Below are positions 41,076 to 51,585 of a stretch of 64,000 bases of DNA, piece by piece. Location of the stretch: the NCBI GenBank assembly GCA_002099365.1, contig MSED01000011.1, positions 315,001 through 379,000 of the forward strand, given 5' to 3'. Made by a program: the position numbers and the translations under genes. This DNA comes from Phialophora verrucosa. Lineage: Eukaryota > Ascomycota > Eurotiomycetes > Chaetothyriales > Herpotrichiellaceae. Positions within the stretch are counted from its first letter, which is position 1; every line of letters starts with the position of its first letter. The notes under the pieces are model-generated. The model was given only the letters and a program-made list of their open reading frames with translations, did not search any database and had not been told where the DNA came from.

Positions 41076-41334
41076 CAGACAGTGAAAAGCGGAAAGGTGA
41101 CTCGAAACCAGCATCGAAAGTCTGAACAAGAGGGTTCAGCAAAAATGTGTGAATCGAAGCGGCATTGAAAGACTGAGAGACGGCGTTGGTCGAAAGAGGC
41201 ATGAGACTGAACGAGAGGAAGACTCAGAGTGCACCAAGTGGAGTCGTAGTTCGAATGTGGTTGATGCGGACGGATCCACTTGGAGCGCTGGACCGGACTT
41301 CTTTCTGCTCGCCAACTCGGATTGTCGCATTTTC

Positions 41335-41575
41335 GCAGAGAGATGCTCAGGTCCAGTGTGTGTGACAGCACGAGTGCGTAAGGCAGCGGGATTCGAAGTC
41401 AGAAAACGGCGCTAGTGGCGGCAACCACAACAGCACACCACCACACCACCACACCACCAGAAGACCACCACATGAAGACCACCACATGAAGACCACCACA
41501 AGACCTCTCATGCATGCAGGGCTAGTGGTCAAATGACGTCATTCAACCACCACCTGACTTTTGAATTGCAACAAT
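41335..41575 (-). repeat. foldback-type dispersed repeat F, copy 1
   Basis: This is a member of a family recognised by GAAAACGGCGCTAGTGG, a CCACCACACCACC tract and a TGACGTCA palindrome near one end (here TCAAATGACGTCATTC at 41,530). Other copies are at 45,490-45,940, 48,235-48,560, 50,108-50,215, 53,155-53,870 and 61,900-62,215, in both orientations. It encodes nothing recognisable. Confidence 0.65.
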
Positions 41576-42350
41576 CACCACCACTTGTTTTCGCTCTCGT
41601 CCAATTCCATGCACCACCCTGATGTCGAGTAGCGGACACCATAAATGATACTTCGTGCGCCACCCTTGCCATGGGGTGACAGGAGTAGCTGCGCACGCGT
41701 ATTCGGACTGCCGATCTGGACGAAACGAGGGTGACCGGGAGTGTTGCTGCGGCCTGTCCGAGCGAGGTTAGAAGACAGCCGAGTGTTGGAGCTTGGGGGT
41801 GAGACTCACCGTCTGAAGAGAGTAGGAGATTGTCGTGTCGTCGCACGAATGCTACCGTGTATCCGGGGAGGATCGTCGTGTCGGGGCACGATGGAGAGCA
41901 ATGTGGGGGTCATCTGCATCACGGTGGTAAGTCAGCGTCGGCCCCAGACAACCAACTGTCCCACTCACCTTGCCGCTATCCAAGGCCACGTCCGCCAAGT
42001 GAGATTTTGAAGTCGTCTCCATGATGAATTGTCTGTGGTCTTGTGTCCCACCGTCCTTTCACCACACAGGAAAGCATGGTCCAATTCAGACAGCCAAGTA
42101 AATGGCCCCAGCGAGGATGGTTGTCCACCCACCCAAAGTGTTGGCGTGAGTGACATGAGAGCCCTGGGCACGCCGATGGATGATGTCTGACGAGAAGGTA
42201 GATGAGTTCGACAAGCGGACGGAACTGAGACTGATGTGAGGCCATGCTGCTTCACATCAACAGTGGCGAGGTTGACAAGCTGCTGGGAACAGAGGCTGTT
42301 GTGCGGTCGACCTGGCGTGATGCATGCAACTCGAAGTCGTGTACACGGGA
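41576..42350. other. no supported gene
   Basis: Frames on both strands are open but motif-free. A segment around 42,160-42,245 (CACGCCGATG...GTAGRTGAG...ACATC) resembles 43,180-43,260 on the same strand. Confidence 0.3.
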
Positions 42351-42354
42351 CGGT

Positions 42355-42595
42355 GTGTCGATCTCTCGTGTTGATCTCTCGGTACCGGCGTGTCGATCGT
42401 TCGGTACCGGACCGTCGATCTCTCCTGTCGATCTCTCGGTACCGAACTGCCGATCTCTCGGTACCGAGCTGCCGATCTCGTGCCGATCTGTCGGTACCGA
42501 GATGTCGATCTTGTACCGATCTCTCGGGACCAGTGTGTCGATCTCTCGTGCCGATCTTTCACTCACGGACTGCCGATCTCTCGATGATTCCTGAG
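42355..42595. repeat. minisatellite of CGATCTCTCGGTACCG
   Basis: About ten irregular units of 20 to 27 bases are built from TCGATCTCTC, GGTACCG and GCTGCCGATCTC. GGTACC is self-complementary, so the array is rich in short palindromes. Confidence 0.85.
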
Positions 42596-42761
42596 ATCAA
42601 GTCGACGATGAAGGAAGCAGCCGTCGAGGTGGCCACACACGGATGAAGCGGAGAGGTGGTATATGTGGCGTGGTGGAGTTCGCGTCGATGTCAACAGCAG
42701 TATTCATCAACTTCGCGATGCAATCAACGGCATCGAACCACCACCACCGTAAGAAACCAGG

Positions 42762-42965
42762 TGTTTTTACTTGTCACAGAGATGCTGACGTGACAGCTCC
42801 GGTGTGTGTGTTCCATGTATTTTTACTTGTCACAGAGATGCTGACGTGACAGCTCCAGTGTGTGTGTTCCATGTATTTTTACTTGTTCACAGAGATGCTG
42901 ACGTGACAGCTCCAGTGTGTGTGTTCCATGTATTTTTACTTGTCACAGAGACGCTGACGTCGACA
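42762..42965. repeat. minisatellite, 56-bp unit
   Basis: TTTTTACTTGTCACAGAGAT, GCTGACGTGACAGCTCCGGT and GTGTGTGTTCCATGTA follow one another three and a half times with few changes. Each unit carries a TGACGTGACAG motif. Confidence 0.95.
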
Positions 42966-43965
42966 GAGGGGATGCTGACGTGACAGCTCGAGTGAGGGAG
43001 CGAGTGAGCGTGTGTGTGTGCATGAGGGTGAGTGTGTGTGTCTGCTCTTCGTCAACTTTGAGTCTTGATGAACTTGAGGGACGGGCTGCCCACCGACCTT
43101 GTTGCCCATTTCTGAACATGGGCTTGTTCGTTCAGTCGCAGTCGGAGATATGGTGAGCAAGGACGAGAAGCCTCGAGCAACGCCGATGCATGCTCTGTGG
43201 CAGGAAGGTAGGTGAGGTCGGCAAGGGTACGGACCCGAGACCCGATGTGATACCTGCACAGGAATCAGCTCAGCTCAGACAACTTCTGATGTGGGTGCAC
43301 AGAGGACACTCACGGAGTTCTGAGGCGTGAGAGACAGACTGCGGAGTCACGTCTGGGCTGCCTGCGCTCAGTGAGGCACAAGAGTGACTTCGTGCCATCG
43401 GTCGGTTGGATCAGGAATCACAAGGCACATACGTGTGAGTACCTGTTCTCCATGTCAGCGAGGTCAAGCCGAGAGAGATGTGAGAGACCTTGCACTGTTC
43501 AATGGTCGCTGGATTGGTCACTGGGAGATGGGCAGCTGTCCAAGTTGATCGTGCTACAACTGTCCGAGCAATGCTGGGAAGAGTGTCAGTTCCGGATGAT
43601 GGGCAGCTTTCCAAGTTGACTCTGCAGGCTCCTGTACGAGTGCGAGCCTCCTGGGACGAGTGAAGGATTGTGTTCATCATCCTGGCAACAATGGACAATG
43701 GAGACAATGGAAGATGGAGACTTTGTGGGAAGCGAATGGAAGATGCAGAATTTTGTGAGAAGCTGTGTGCGTGTGTTTGTGCGCACGTGTGCGACGGCTT
43801 CACTCCATTGAGAAGGTTTGACGAATTTGCCGGCACCATCGCGGCCTTTCGTGGCGTTGGCAACTTTGCCGCGTCCGTCTGTCCGCAGTCGCAGTCGTTG
43901 TCGTCGTCGTTGACATGGGCATCGCTGTCAGTCTCCCACACGGCGGCGGGGAGGCGAGGCTCCGG
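42966..43965. other. no supported gene
   Basis: A GTGTGTGTG-rich stretch (43,005-43,045) is followed by short frames. TGGGC(A/-)GCT(G/T)TCCAAGTTGA occurs at 43,527 and 43,600, a local duplication. Confidence 0.3.
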
Positions 43966-43969
43966 GGAC

Positions 43970-44105
43970 AGCACGACAGCACGACAGCACGACAGCACGA
44001 CAGCACGACAGCACGACAGCACGACAGCACGACAGCACGACAGCACGACAGCACGACAGCACGACAGCACGACAGCACGACAGCACGACAGCACGACAGC
44101 ACGAC
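43970..44105. repeat. minisatellite, 8-bp unit ACGACAGC
   Basis: About sixteen units without error. It is among the youngest arrays here. CACGACAG also recurs singly through 44,285-44,700. Confidence 0.95.
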
Positions 44106-44985
44106 GGGCTCTACTACCGTCAGACGTCTGAGAGATCTCTTGGGCTCATGAATCTGTTTGATGGCTTTGCTGAGTTGCTTGCCTGCTGGCCTCTTCCTCT
44201 CCTGCGTGACAGACAGCCCGTATCCTGTTGTTCGATGTCTTTGCTGATCTGCAGGCCTTGTTCTATCTTGATCATCCTTCCTGCACGACAGACCCCTCAT
44301 ATCCTGTTGTTCGATGTTCCTACACGGTACGACTGCTTGTCTGCTTATCTGGCGGCCTCGTTCTGGTTTGATCCTTCCTCTTTTGCGCGACAGACCGCTC
44401 CAGACAGCTCACGTCCTGTTTTGATCTCCCTGCACGGCACGACAGCTTGTAGGAACATGATTGAAAAACACCGAGATCTAGACCCAGCTGGGGCCCCACG
44501 CGGGTCCACGAGTCGATCATGTGTATGGGTTGCTTGCTTGCGGGAATTACATGCGTCGCAGGCGTCTCGTCTCCTTGTCGCACGGCAGCGTCACAGATTG
44601 GCACCACTGAGTGCTTCTGCGTCTTGGTTGTGGCGAGCGAGGCTATCCCTGCACGGCAGCTCATATTCTACCTTGACCCGCCCTGGTCCTGCCCCTGCAC
44701 GACACTTCCATTGCTGTATACCTCGGCCTCACTTCACTCGGTGTCATTGGTACTTTGGTCAAGAACGAGCCCTCGGTGTCATTGGTGCTTTGGTCAAGAA
44801 CGAACAGCTCCCTCGTCGACTGTGTCTCGATCAACCCATCAGGCACGCACGCCAGGCGCACAGGCCACACTGCCATCAACTCCTCGCCAACAATCTACCT
44901 TCTTGTTGACAACCAAGATGATCCCGCTGCGGACGCCGTCTGGCCTGTCGACGCCAAACGCTGAGAACGAATTAGACGCACTATG
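44106..44985. other. no supported gene; duplicated phrases
   Basis: CATATCCTGTTGTTCGATGT occurs at about 44,218 and 44,297, and CTCGGTGTCATTGGT(A/G)CTTTGGTCAAGAACGA at about 44,737 and 44,770. Frames are short and unrecognised. Confidence 0.3.
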
Positions 44986-45455
44986 AAAGTACTACAATTA
45001 CCAGGGAATCGCCTCGAAGGACTACCGAAGGCTATCAAATGCCGAACATTGAGAAGGAAGCGACGGGAAGCATCAAGTACAGTCCAATCTCACTCGGCGA
45101 CAAATCTCAGAACCGAGGGAGAAAAGGCGGTGCGGGACGCTATCATAACTGAAGTCCGGAAGATTGGGAAGGCAGGACCAAACCCGAGCTGGACGTGAGA
45201 CGAATCGAGGGCCCCGACAGCCCTCTTATTATTGTTGAAGTAAATGCGACGACTAAGTCATGGAAGGAGAAGGAGAAGGTGGAACCTCATCCTCAGTTTC
45301 TGGCCCTCAATTCGCTGGATGAAGAATTCGGAAACCTTGCATTCGGATTCCCCACTGAGCGCAGACCAGCTGAATATCGTCGCGAGCTTGAGCCCAGATA
45401 CGGAACGAGAGCCTGCCCTGGAATGGATGAAGGAATGGCAAAACCTTGTGGGTGA
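44986..45455 (+). pseudogene. frameshifted coding-like segment, unknown product
   Basis: Adjacent plus frames read like protein in sequence: YYNYQGIASKDYRRLSNAEH, then RRIEGPDSPLIIVEVNATT, then QFLALNSLDEEFGNLAFG, then (next frame) LSADQLNIVASLSPDTEREP and LEWMKEWQNLV just before a GTGAGTGTG. Stops and frame changes separate them. It may be a decayed gene interrupted by the F repeat that begins at about 45,490. The family is not recognised. Confidence 0.3.
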
Positions 45456-45489
45456 GTGTGTGAAAACAGAGGATCAACGTCATCGAGCT

Positions 45490-45940
45490 ACGCTGAGTAT
45501 GAGCAACGATGAATCCGATGCGACATGCAGAAAGGTGTGTTGTTGTGTGGGAGAAAAGGCAGCGCGACTCGCACTGTGAAATCGGTGTTGGTGGTTGAGT
45601 GTTGTGGTTGACGTGACGTCATTTCATCACTAGCGCGGGTTGCAAATGAGTTGCATACAAGTGGTGCGCTGGTGGTTGCGTTGGGGTCGTGGTGGTTGCG
45701 CGATGTCATTTCACGACTAGCGCGAGTTGCATTTTGAGTGGTCTGGTGTTGGGGTTTTGCGTTGGGGTCGTGGTGGCCTGGTGCTGTGGTTGCACCGTAG
45801 GCGCCGATTTCAAAGTTCGGGTCCGAGGTGCGTTTTCCCCCAACGCACGACACAACCTTCTGCATTTTCCACCCACACAACGTCAACTCGCTCGTTTTGT
45901 GAGTACCGTTCCCGTAGCACGACATGGGATTTCCGAATCA
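45490..45940. repeat. foldback-type dispersed repeat F, two arms
   Basis: Bases 45,495-45,570 carry the complement of the arm found at 48,330-48,420 (GATGAATCCGATGCGACATG). Bases 45,720-45,935 carry an arm in the direct orientation (GAGTGGTCTGGTGTTGGGG, TTCAAAGTTCGGGTCCG). Between them are TGACGTCATTTCATCACTAG and ATGTCATTTCACGACTAGCG. Two arms pointing apart around TGACGTCA motifs suggest a foldback element. Confidence 0.6.
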
Positions 45941-47100
45941 GGCTTCATTGCGAGTCGAATAGCTGTATGCCCCTGGGCCACACTCGGGTTTGGCACTTGG
46001 CACTTCGGCGAATAAACTTTTCCCGTCTCACCTCGACCCCGAACGCACTTCCCCATGCAACAGTCTGCAGAGCGGCGTCGATGTTGTCGAACAAGGTGCT
46101 CGAAAGCGAGGCCAGAATTGGAGTTTGCCTGCGTCAGAGCATCAAGTTGTACGTGCCGTGCATATGCCGACCTCGCAGGAGGATCCGATGTCTGAGGTCT
46201 GGGAAGGGGCGGACGTCGCTGCCCCAGTGACACACTTGGACTGTCGGCGGCATGCCAGAGGTCGATGCTGTTGACACATGGCGGCAATCAGCGGAGTTGA
46301 GTGGAGTTCAGCGGATGTGACGTACGCAGCTCCAGTCCTGGCTGGGCATTGAACGGCTGCACAAGGGACAAGCTGACCAAGCAGCGTTGCACCACAGTCA
46401 GGAGTGGTCAACATAACAAGCTTTGGCAAGGACACTGTTAGATGAGTTGCAGCAAGGACAGGAAGCAGTGCAGCAAGGACAGGAAGCCTACTTTTGCTCA
46501 CAGCAGTGACGGCGTCCACTTCAGACCTTTTCTTCGCCTCGACGGAGCTGGACCGGAAGGTGAGACGAGGACTGGAAACTGACCTGACCTTGATTGGTCG
46601 AAAGGAGCAGCTCTGACACCAGCCGAGGTAATGAGCGAGAGCGATCGGCAAGGACGTGTGGTCCGCAAACGGCTAGTCGTCAGTTGACTCGGTCGTCCAC
46701 CATGGAACACGATGCTCACGCAAAGGCGGCCTCGGGAAGCTGTGCTTGGGTCGACAACATTGGCCTTGGCTGGTTCCTTGTGTGCGCAGGCTTCTTCTCT
46801 TTGATGACAGCTTGACAGAGTGTATGCCTCCTCTTGGTGATTGTGGACGGTGTGTATGCCTGCTCTTGGTGTGAGATTGTGGCACGCTGTGCTGCGTGTT
46901 GCCGTTGGTGAACATGGGTTTCTTCTTCTTCAGCTTCGGTCAGTTGCAGTCGGGGACTGTGAACAAGGACGCCGGTATCTTTTCCTGACTCCTCTAATAG
47001 GGAGTGACGCTGGCACACAAAGAGTAACGGTGAGGTTGTGGGAGGACTGCTGTCGTGGGAGGACTGCTGTCGTGGGAGGGATTGAGCAGAGACCTCAGTG
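45941..47100. other. no supported gene
   Basis: There are only short frames. AGCAAGGACAGGAAGC is duplicated at 46,450-46,487, and CGTGGGAGGACTGCTGT is duplicated at 47,036-47,070. Confidence 0.3.
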
Positions 47101-47104
47101 ACGG

Positions 47105-47290
47105 TGGGTGTAGAGATGGGGAAAGAGAGTGCAGAGATGGGAAAGAGAGTGCAGAGATGGGAAAGAGAGTGCAGAGATGGGAAAGAGAGTGCAGAGATGG
47201 GAAAGAGAGTGCAGAGATGGGAAAGAGAGTGCAGAGATGGGAAAGAGAGTGCAGAGATAGGAAAGAGAGTGCAGAGATGGAAAAGAGAGT
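47105..47290. repeat. minisatellite, 20-bp unit
   Basis: GCAGAGATGGGAAAGAGAGT is repeated about nine times with two substitutions. A related CCTTGAGCAGAG unit is repeated at 47,430-47,465. Confidence 0.95.
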
Positions 47291-47689
47291 CAGAGGTCAA
47301 ACAGAACACAAACTGGTGTCGCTGTCGCTGTCGTGCAGCTCTGTTGCTCGTGGGAGAGATTGAGCAGAGACATGAGTGACGGTTGGTGCAGAGATTGATT
47401 GCACAGACACAAAGAGTGACGGCGAGGGCAGAGCCTTGAGCAGAGCCTTGAGCAGAGCCTTGAGCAGACGGTCAGGGCAGAGATTGAACAAGACACAAAC
47501 TGGTTGTCGCCATCGCTGTCGCTGCCGTTGTCGTTGCAGGGATATCAGCGAGCGAACAGGACAGTGATGGCGCAGGCAATTTCCAACGCACACAAACAAT
47601 CCAAAGAGGCAAGTCCGGCGAATGTCGTGGCGCTTCCCGACATCGGCCGGGAATTCGCCAAACCTTCTGTATGCGCGTTACAAGGTCAA

Positions 47690-47950
47690 GGTTGAACACC
47701 AAAAGGGTGGTTGGACACCAAAAGATTGGTTTGACCGTGCGAGACCAACCCAGTGGTCGCCGACCAAAGAAAAGGTTGAAAACCAACACAAGAAAACCAC
47801 GCTAGGGATTTGAGACCAGTGGTGTGGTTGGAGACCAAAGGGGCGGGTACGGACCAAGAGGTCGCCTGAAAACCAACACTTGCGACCAAGGGGGTGGTTG
47901 GAGACCAACTAAGTGCTTAGCGACCAAGGGTCTGGTCGAAGACCAAGGGA
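47690..47950. repeat. degenerate array of GGTTGGAGACCAA
   Basis: GACCAA(A/G)GGG(G/T)(T/C)GG(T/G) and GGTTGGAGACCAAC-like units recur about ten times at irregular spacing. Frames through it repeat WSPTT or KTTG and are not genes. Confidence 0.7.
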
Positions 47951-47954
47951 CATG

Positions 47955-48242
47955 TTCAGCCTCGTCGGATCCAGCCTTGTGAGATTCATTGGGTCCGCGA
48001 ACATCGGCCACTGCACCGAGCTTGAGTAACAAGACCACGGGGTTCGTGACGCCGTTTCTGGTCATACTCTTGATCCACGTCACGTCTGAGCAGATGGCCG
48101 AGGTGTACCAGTGGGCGCCGATCCTCATGCTGTTGACCAGGTTCTCGCTCCAAGTCTCGTCCACCCTCGTGCTCATGAAGGCGAAGAAGATGGAAGCCAT
48201 GATCCTCTCAGTCCTCGTGAGGTTGAAGTTATCCATCTCCTC
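47955..48242 (-). pseudogene. coding fragment with G/C-rich third positions, unknown origin
   Basis: The minus frame reads MVEEMDNFNLTRTER, then MASIFFAFMSTRVDET, then SDVTWIKSMTRNGVTNPV and KAGSDEAEHV. Nearly every third codon position is G or C and Arg is often AGG, unlike the other genes here. The frame begins exactly where the F repeat starts (CACACGAGTGGTC at 48,239), so the gene was probably cut by that insertion. No family is recognised. A large DNA virus or another horizontally acquired source is possible but unproven. Confidence 0.35.
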
Positions 48243-48560
48243 GACCATGCACACGAGTGGTCTTGTGTTGGGGTCTGCTGTTGGGGTTGCAGTTCTCGAC
48301 GCTTCGGTTCCAGAGTGCGAGTCGCACTGCGTTTTGGGTTCGAGCACACAACAACGCAATTTCTGTATGTCGCATCGGATTCGTTGTCGCTCATACTCAC
48401 CCTCCTCGCTGCCTTTTCCCCGAACACAATAACGCAGGTGTGGTGTTGTGGTGGTGGTGGTGTTATGGTTGCGTTGTGGTTGCGTTGTGTTGTGGTTGTG
48501 TTGTGTTGTGCTGGGTGCGCACGAGTGGTCTGGTGTTGTGTTGCGAATCCCAGGGCTGCT
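48235..48560 (+). repeat. dispersed repeat F, copies 4 and 5
   Basis: It opens with CACACGAGTGGTCTTGTGTTGGGG, continues through TTCCAGAGTGCGAGTCGC, a TGTATGTCGCATCGGATTCG arm and a GTTGTGGTG-rich tract, then a second CACGAGTGGTCTGGTGTTG at 48,520. The opening is identical to that at 50,115. Confidence 0.65.
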
Positions 48561-48627
48561 TCTGAGAAACCGAGCGAGGGTCTTGGCTGGGACCAACCAG
48601 CTCAACAACCGGCCGAGGTATTCGTTG

Positions 48628-48675
48628 TTGCACCTCGCCTGCAAGCCTTGGCGCGATCACGTGCACTGCGTTGGT
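48628..48675. repeat. dispersed repeat G, copy 2
   Basis: TTGCACCTCGCCTGCAAGCC, TTGGCGCGATCACGTGCACT and GCGTTG. Relatives are at 8,405-8,515 (same strand), and at 55,245-55,300 and 56,608-56,722 (other strand). The longer copies add TTGCACAATTTCATAGTTTC and AATAAGATCA. It may be a short non-autonomous element. Confidence 0.65.
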
Positions 48676-49720
48676 GCTGCCCACTCTGGTGTGACAATAT
48701 CTCGTGCCCTTCGAACAGTCTCATCGCTCTCACCCCGGAGGGTAGAGAAGCGCGGGTTGGCCTTGTCTTTGAGATTGGACCAGCATGGTGAACAGCAGCG
48801 CGTATTGGCAGGGTCTGAGCAACGATCAACGGTCCTTTGCCAAGTTCGAGTCTTGAGATCAAGTTTGGCCAATTTGTTCCAAGGCGAGATCAGGCAAAAA
48901 GAATCCGAGAGTTGTCATGGCAATGCCGAGTTGCAAGTTAACTTCTTTACCGCGGCGAGGTATATTGAGTGCGATACATTGCGGGAGATGGAGGTGTCGA
49001 GTGTTGGAAGACTGTGGGCGTTATCTGATTGGTCGAAGCCGTGCATGACGTATGCATGGGCACGCCACATTTCAATGGCCATTGCCTCGTACATTTTGCG
49101 CTTGCAACGCCGTCACGACGAACCGGACGATACGGTCCGTTAGTACCCGGCGCTGGATGTCCCAGGGACGGGGTCATAACCCAGGATGCCTTGAATGAAG
49201 GCCAGCATTAGCCAATTCGGACCATCGAGGCAGTAAGGGCGATGATTCTGGCTGTAGATCTGTTGTGGACGGACAGCTTCTGGCTGCCGGCCTACCCCCA
49301 AGACGTCGACCTTTGTCGAGCCACGAGCTTGAAACGCTCTGCTCCGAGATCGACAAGCATGCAGGAGTCATCTGTGAGTCTCCAGAATCTTTCCAGAAAA
49401 CCGAACACGGTCAAGCCATGGCGCCCACATGTGCCATTGGAGCAGAGGACGAGGAAAAGGTCTCAAGGATGCTGCAGCCAACGCCAGGACGAGTGAGCTG
49501 CGGGTTGGAAGAAGCTGGCCAGCAGCGCAAATCGTCGCAACAGTGTGCCACGCGTACTTGTACACAAAAACGAACCGTACCGTACCGCACCGTAACGAAA
49601 CGAAACATCCTTGATTATGGTGGTTGTGGTGGTCTTGCGCGCACAGCAGCTTGCGCCATGCTCGACGCACTGTGTACTGTGTAAAAAGTATAGGTGTCTC
49701 GTCCCAGTTGGTCTCCGTGA
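48676..49720. other. coding-like scraps without an identifiable gene
   Basis: Plus frames read ECDTLREMEVSSVGRLW (about 48,970-49,140) and LSSHELETLCSEIDKHAGVI...EDEEKVSRMLQPTPGR (about 49,315-49,495). Their composition is protein-like, but neither has a start, partners or a known motif. Confidence 0.25.
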
Positions 49721-49726
49721 AGCGGA

Positions 49727-50108
49727 TTGCACATGGCGAGGCAGGTGATGAGCATGAACCCCGTGAAGGGCGACATCTACAGGTACCTCAACACCGAGGA
49801 TGCGTGCACGGTTTCGACCTCGTGGGCGGGATCGGGCGTAATTCGCTGGATGGGCGTGATCAACTATCCGCTTCCAGTGGCGTCGTGGTCAGGAGCTGGT
49901 GCTCAACAACGAGAAGTGGTGGCAGCCCGCGATCCGGGGCACGGTTTTGGACATGACCTCGACCAAGACCGGAGACATGACCATCGTCGTGGTGGTGGGT
50001 TCGAAGGAACTCGAGGTTGGCGACAAGCTCGGCAACCGGCACACGGGACCACGGACACGATCGGCGAGATACTCCCGGACGACGAGATGCCCACGACCAT
50101 GGAGGAGC
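49727..50108 (+). pseudogene. possible RNA-polymerase second-largest-subunit-like fragment, frameshifted
   Basis: From the ATG at 49,748 the frame reads MSMNPVKGDIYRYLNTED. Near 49,888 it shifts to LNNEKWWQPAIRGTVLDM, then TSTKTGDMTIVVVVGSKE and LEVGDKLGNRH. A second shift at about 50,046 leads to IGEILPDDEMPTTMEE. The GDK-x-x-N/S-RH followed by IG...DEMP is the arrangement of the RpoB/RPB2 family near its C-terminus (family: GDKxxxRHGxKG, then DMP). Third positions are strongly G/C. It ends at the F repeat (CACACGAGTGGTC, 50,115). The source could be a viral, plasmid or cellular polymerase; the call rests on two short motifs. Confidence 0.4.
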
Positions 50109-50220
50109 ACAGTTGCACACGAGTGGTCTTGCGTTGGGGTTGTGGTGGTCGTATGGGATTCTCGCCAATACTCGCCCTCCACGCTACTTGGCTGCACTTG
50201 GCATTGTTGCCGTGGCCTAT
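50108..50220 (+). repeat. dispersed repeat F, copy 6 (short)
   Basis: CACACGAGTGGTCTTGCGTTGGGG continues into GTGGTGG, ATGGGATTCTCGCCAATACTC and CACGCTACTTGGCTGCACTTGG; the latter phrase also ends the copy at 53,820-53,890. Confidence 0.65.
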
Positions 50221-51145
50221 CAGAACAAGGGTTAGAAAACAGCCGAATGTTTGAGCTTTGGACACGGGGAACTTACGCGCCTACGGTATTGTCCACCCAC
50301 ATACTCGTGTTCGGCAAGCCGATCAAGATACTGTCCTCATTCAAGGGTCATCACACTCGTTCCCGCCCGTTCAAGAACGAGTCGTAAGAGCCACCGCTTG
50401 ACGCAGCACCTCAACGTTGTCCTCGTACATGGTCTTTCGCTCCAATGACTAGCAGCAGCATGAGCATGAGCATGTGCGGGTAGTAGGTTCCTGACCGAGA
50501 CCTCCTTGTCTCCAAGTGCTGAATAAAGACGAGAACCCGCGTCCTCTGGGAGAGGGGTTGCCCAGTACGACAACACAACCATGAAATGACGATTTTCTTC
50601 TGTGCTTACTTCTGTTCCCTACCGTCACTGCCACATCACGGGACGTGAAGGCATGACGCGAAGGCATGATACAGGACGCAGGAGGGCCGGGAGGACAGCT
50701 CCGAACAAAGGATATCTCAAGACATGTGTCTTCCTCTTCTGCTTCTTCCTCACTTGGCCGCCAGTCGGCCCCGTCTACCAACTCATAGCGTCGTCGATGA
50801 ACAGAGGGATGCCCGCAGTGGCGTCAAACACCAGATTGGACTTGATATCTGCTGGCCGGTGGTCGGCTGGATGCACAGCTTTGGCATCCTCCAAATGCAA
50901 ACCTGGGTCTGCGATGGATCAATGCCTGCACCGAGAGACCTGGCAACGAGAAATCGTCAGCACCAACCACGCCATATCAGGGAGGAGTCAAATCATTCAC
51001 ACACCTGTGGATCAGCTCGGCTGATTTCTTGCGGAGCATAGGTGGTCAATCGCTAGGCCCGTTGTCACTATCGCTGTCATCCGTGTCTGTTGGGATAACC
51101 ACAGAAGGCGTTTGTTTTTGCGGAGACTCGAAGATGATGTTGGAG
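50221..51145. other. no supported gene; segment related to 52,140-52,470
   Basis: Bases 50,715-50,920 parallel 52,150-52,460 (ACATGTGTC(T/G)TCC, CCGCCA, then GGTCGGCTG...CATC...CATCCTCCAA). Frames are open on several registers and do not resolve into a gene. Confidence 0.3.
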
Positions 51146-51147
51146 CC

Positions 51148-51290
51148 GTACTCTCACTTCGGATCTGGTACAGCTTCCTGATCAGATCCAAAGCAGAAAA
51201 CTTCTGTGGCAGAATCTCAGCGGCTTGGACAACCTCACCAACCTGGGGACATCACGAAGAGCCCGCAGGTCTTTGTTGATCGGTCGCAAG
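51148..51290 (+). pseudogene. decayed duplicate of the 3' end of the gene at 35,485-35,958
   Basis: The frame reads EPYSHFGSGTAS, a stop, then SDPKQKTSVAESQRLGQ, against DPYSHFGSGTASSSDPKQK in the source. The duplicate continues 50 bases past the source stop codon, with a 5-base deletion where that stop would be. Confidence 0.75.
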
Positions 51291-51585
51291 TCTGTTGAGG
51301 CCGGTGGATGACCGGGAGTGGGAGATCTTCCGGGCCTCCCGGGATAGAGGCAGTGTCTATACCTGAGGATATAGATATGCCGGTCACGACACCCCAGCGA
51401 AGCACTAGAGACAGTCAGCCACTCCATTGGGAGACGCTGTGCCGGTCAAAGCGAGAGGGTAATTGCATACCCATGCATGGCAAAGGCCTGTTGATGCGTA
51501 GGGATGGGACAAACATCTGACTTGGGGGGGCAAAACAAAGAGGAAGGAAGGGGCGAGAGGAGCTGACGCGTCCCCCTTTGTCGCC

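Noticed and set aside
47700..48644. One continuous minus-strand protein across 47.8-48.6 kb
   Set aside because: The frame crosses the GGTTGGAGACC array, a foreign-looking fragment and repeat F, which are separate sequences.
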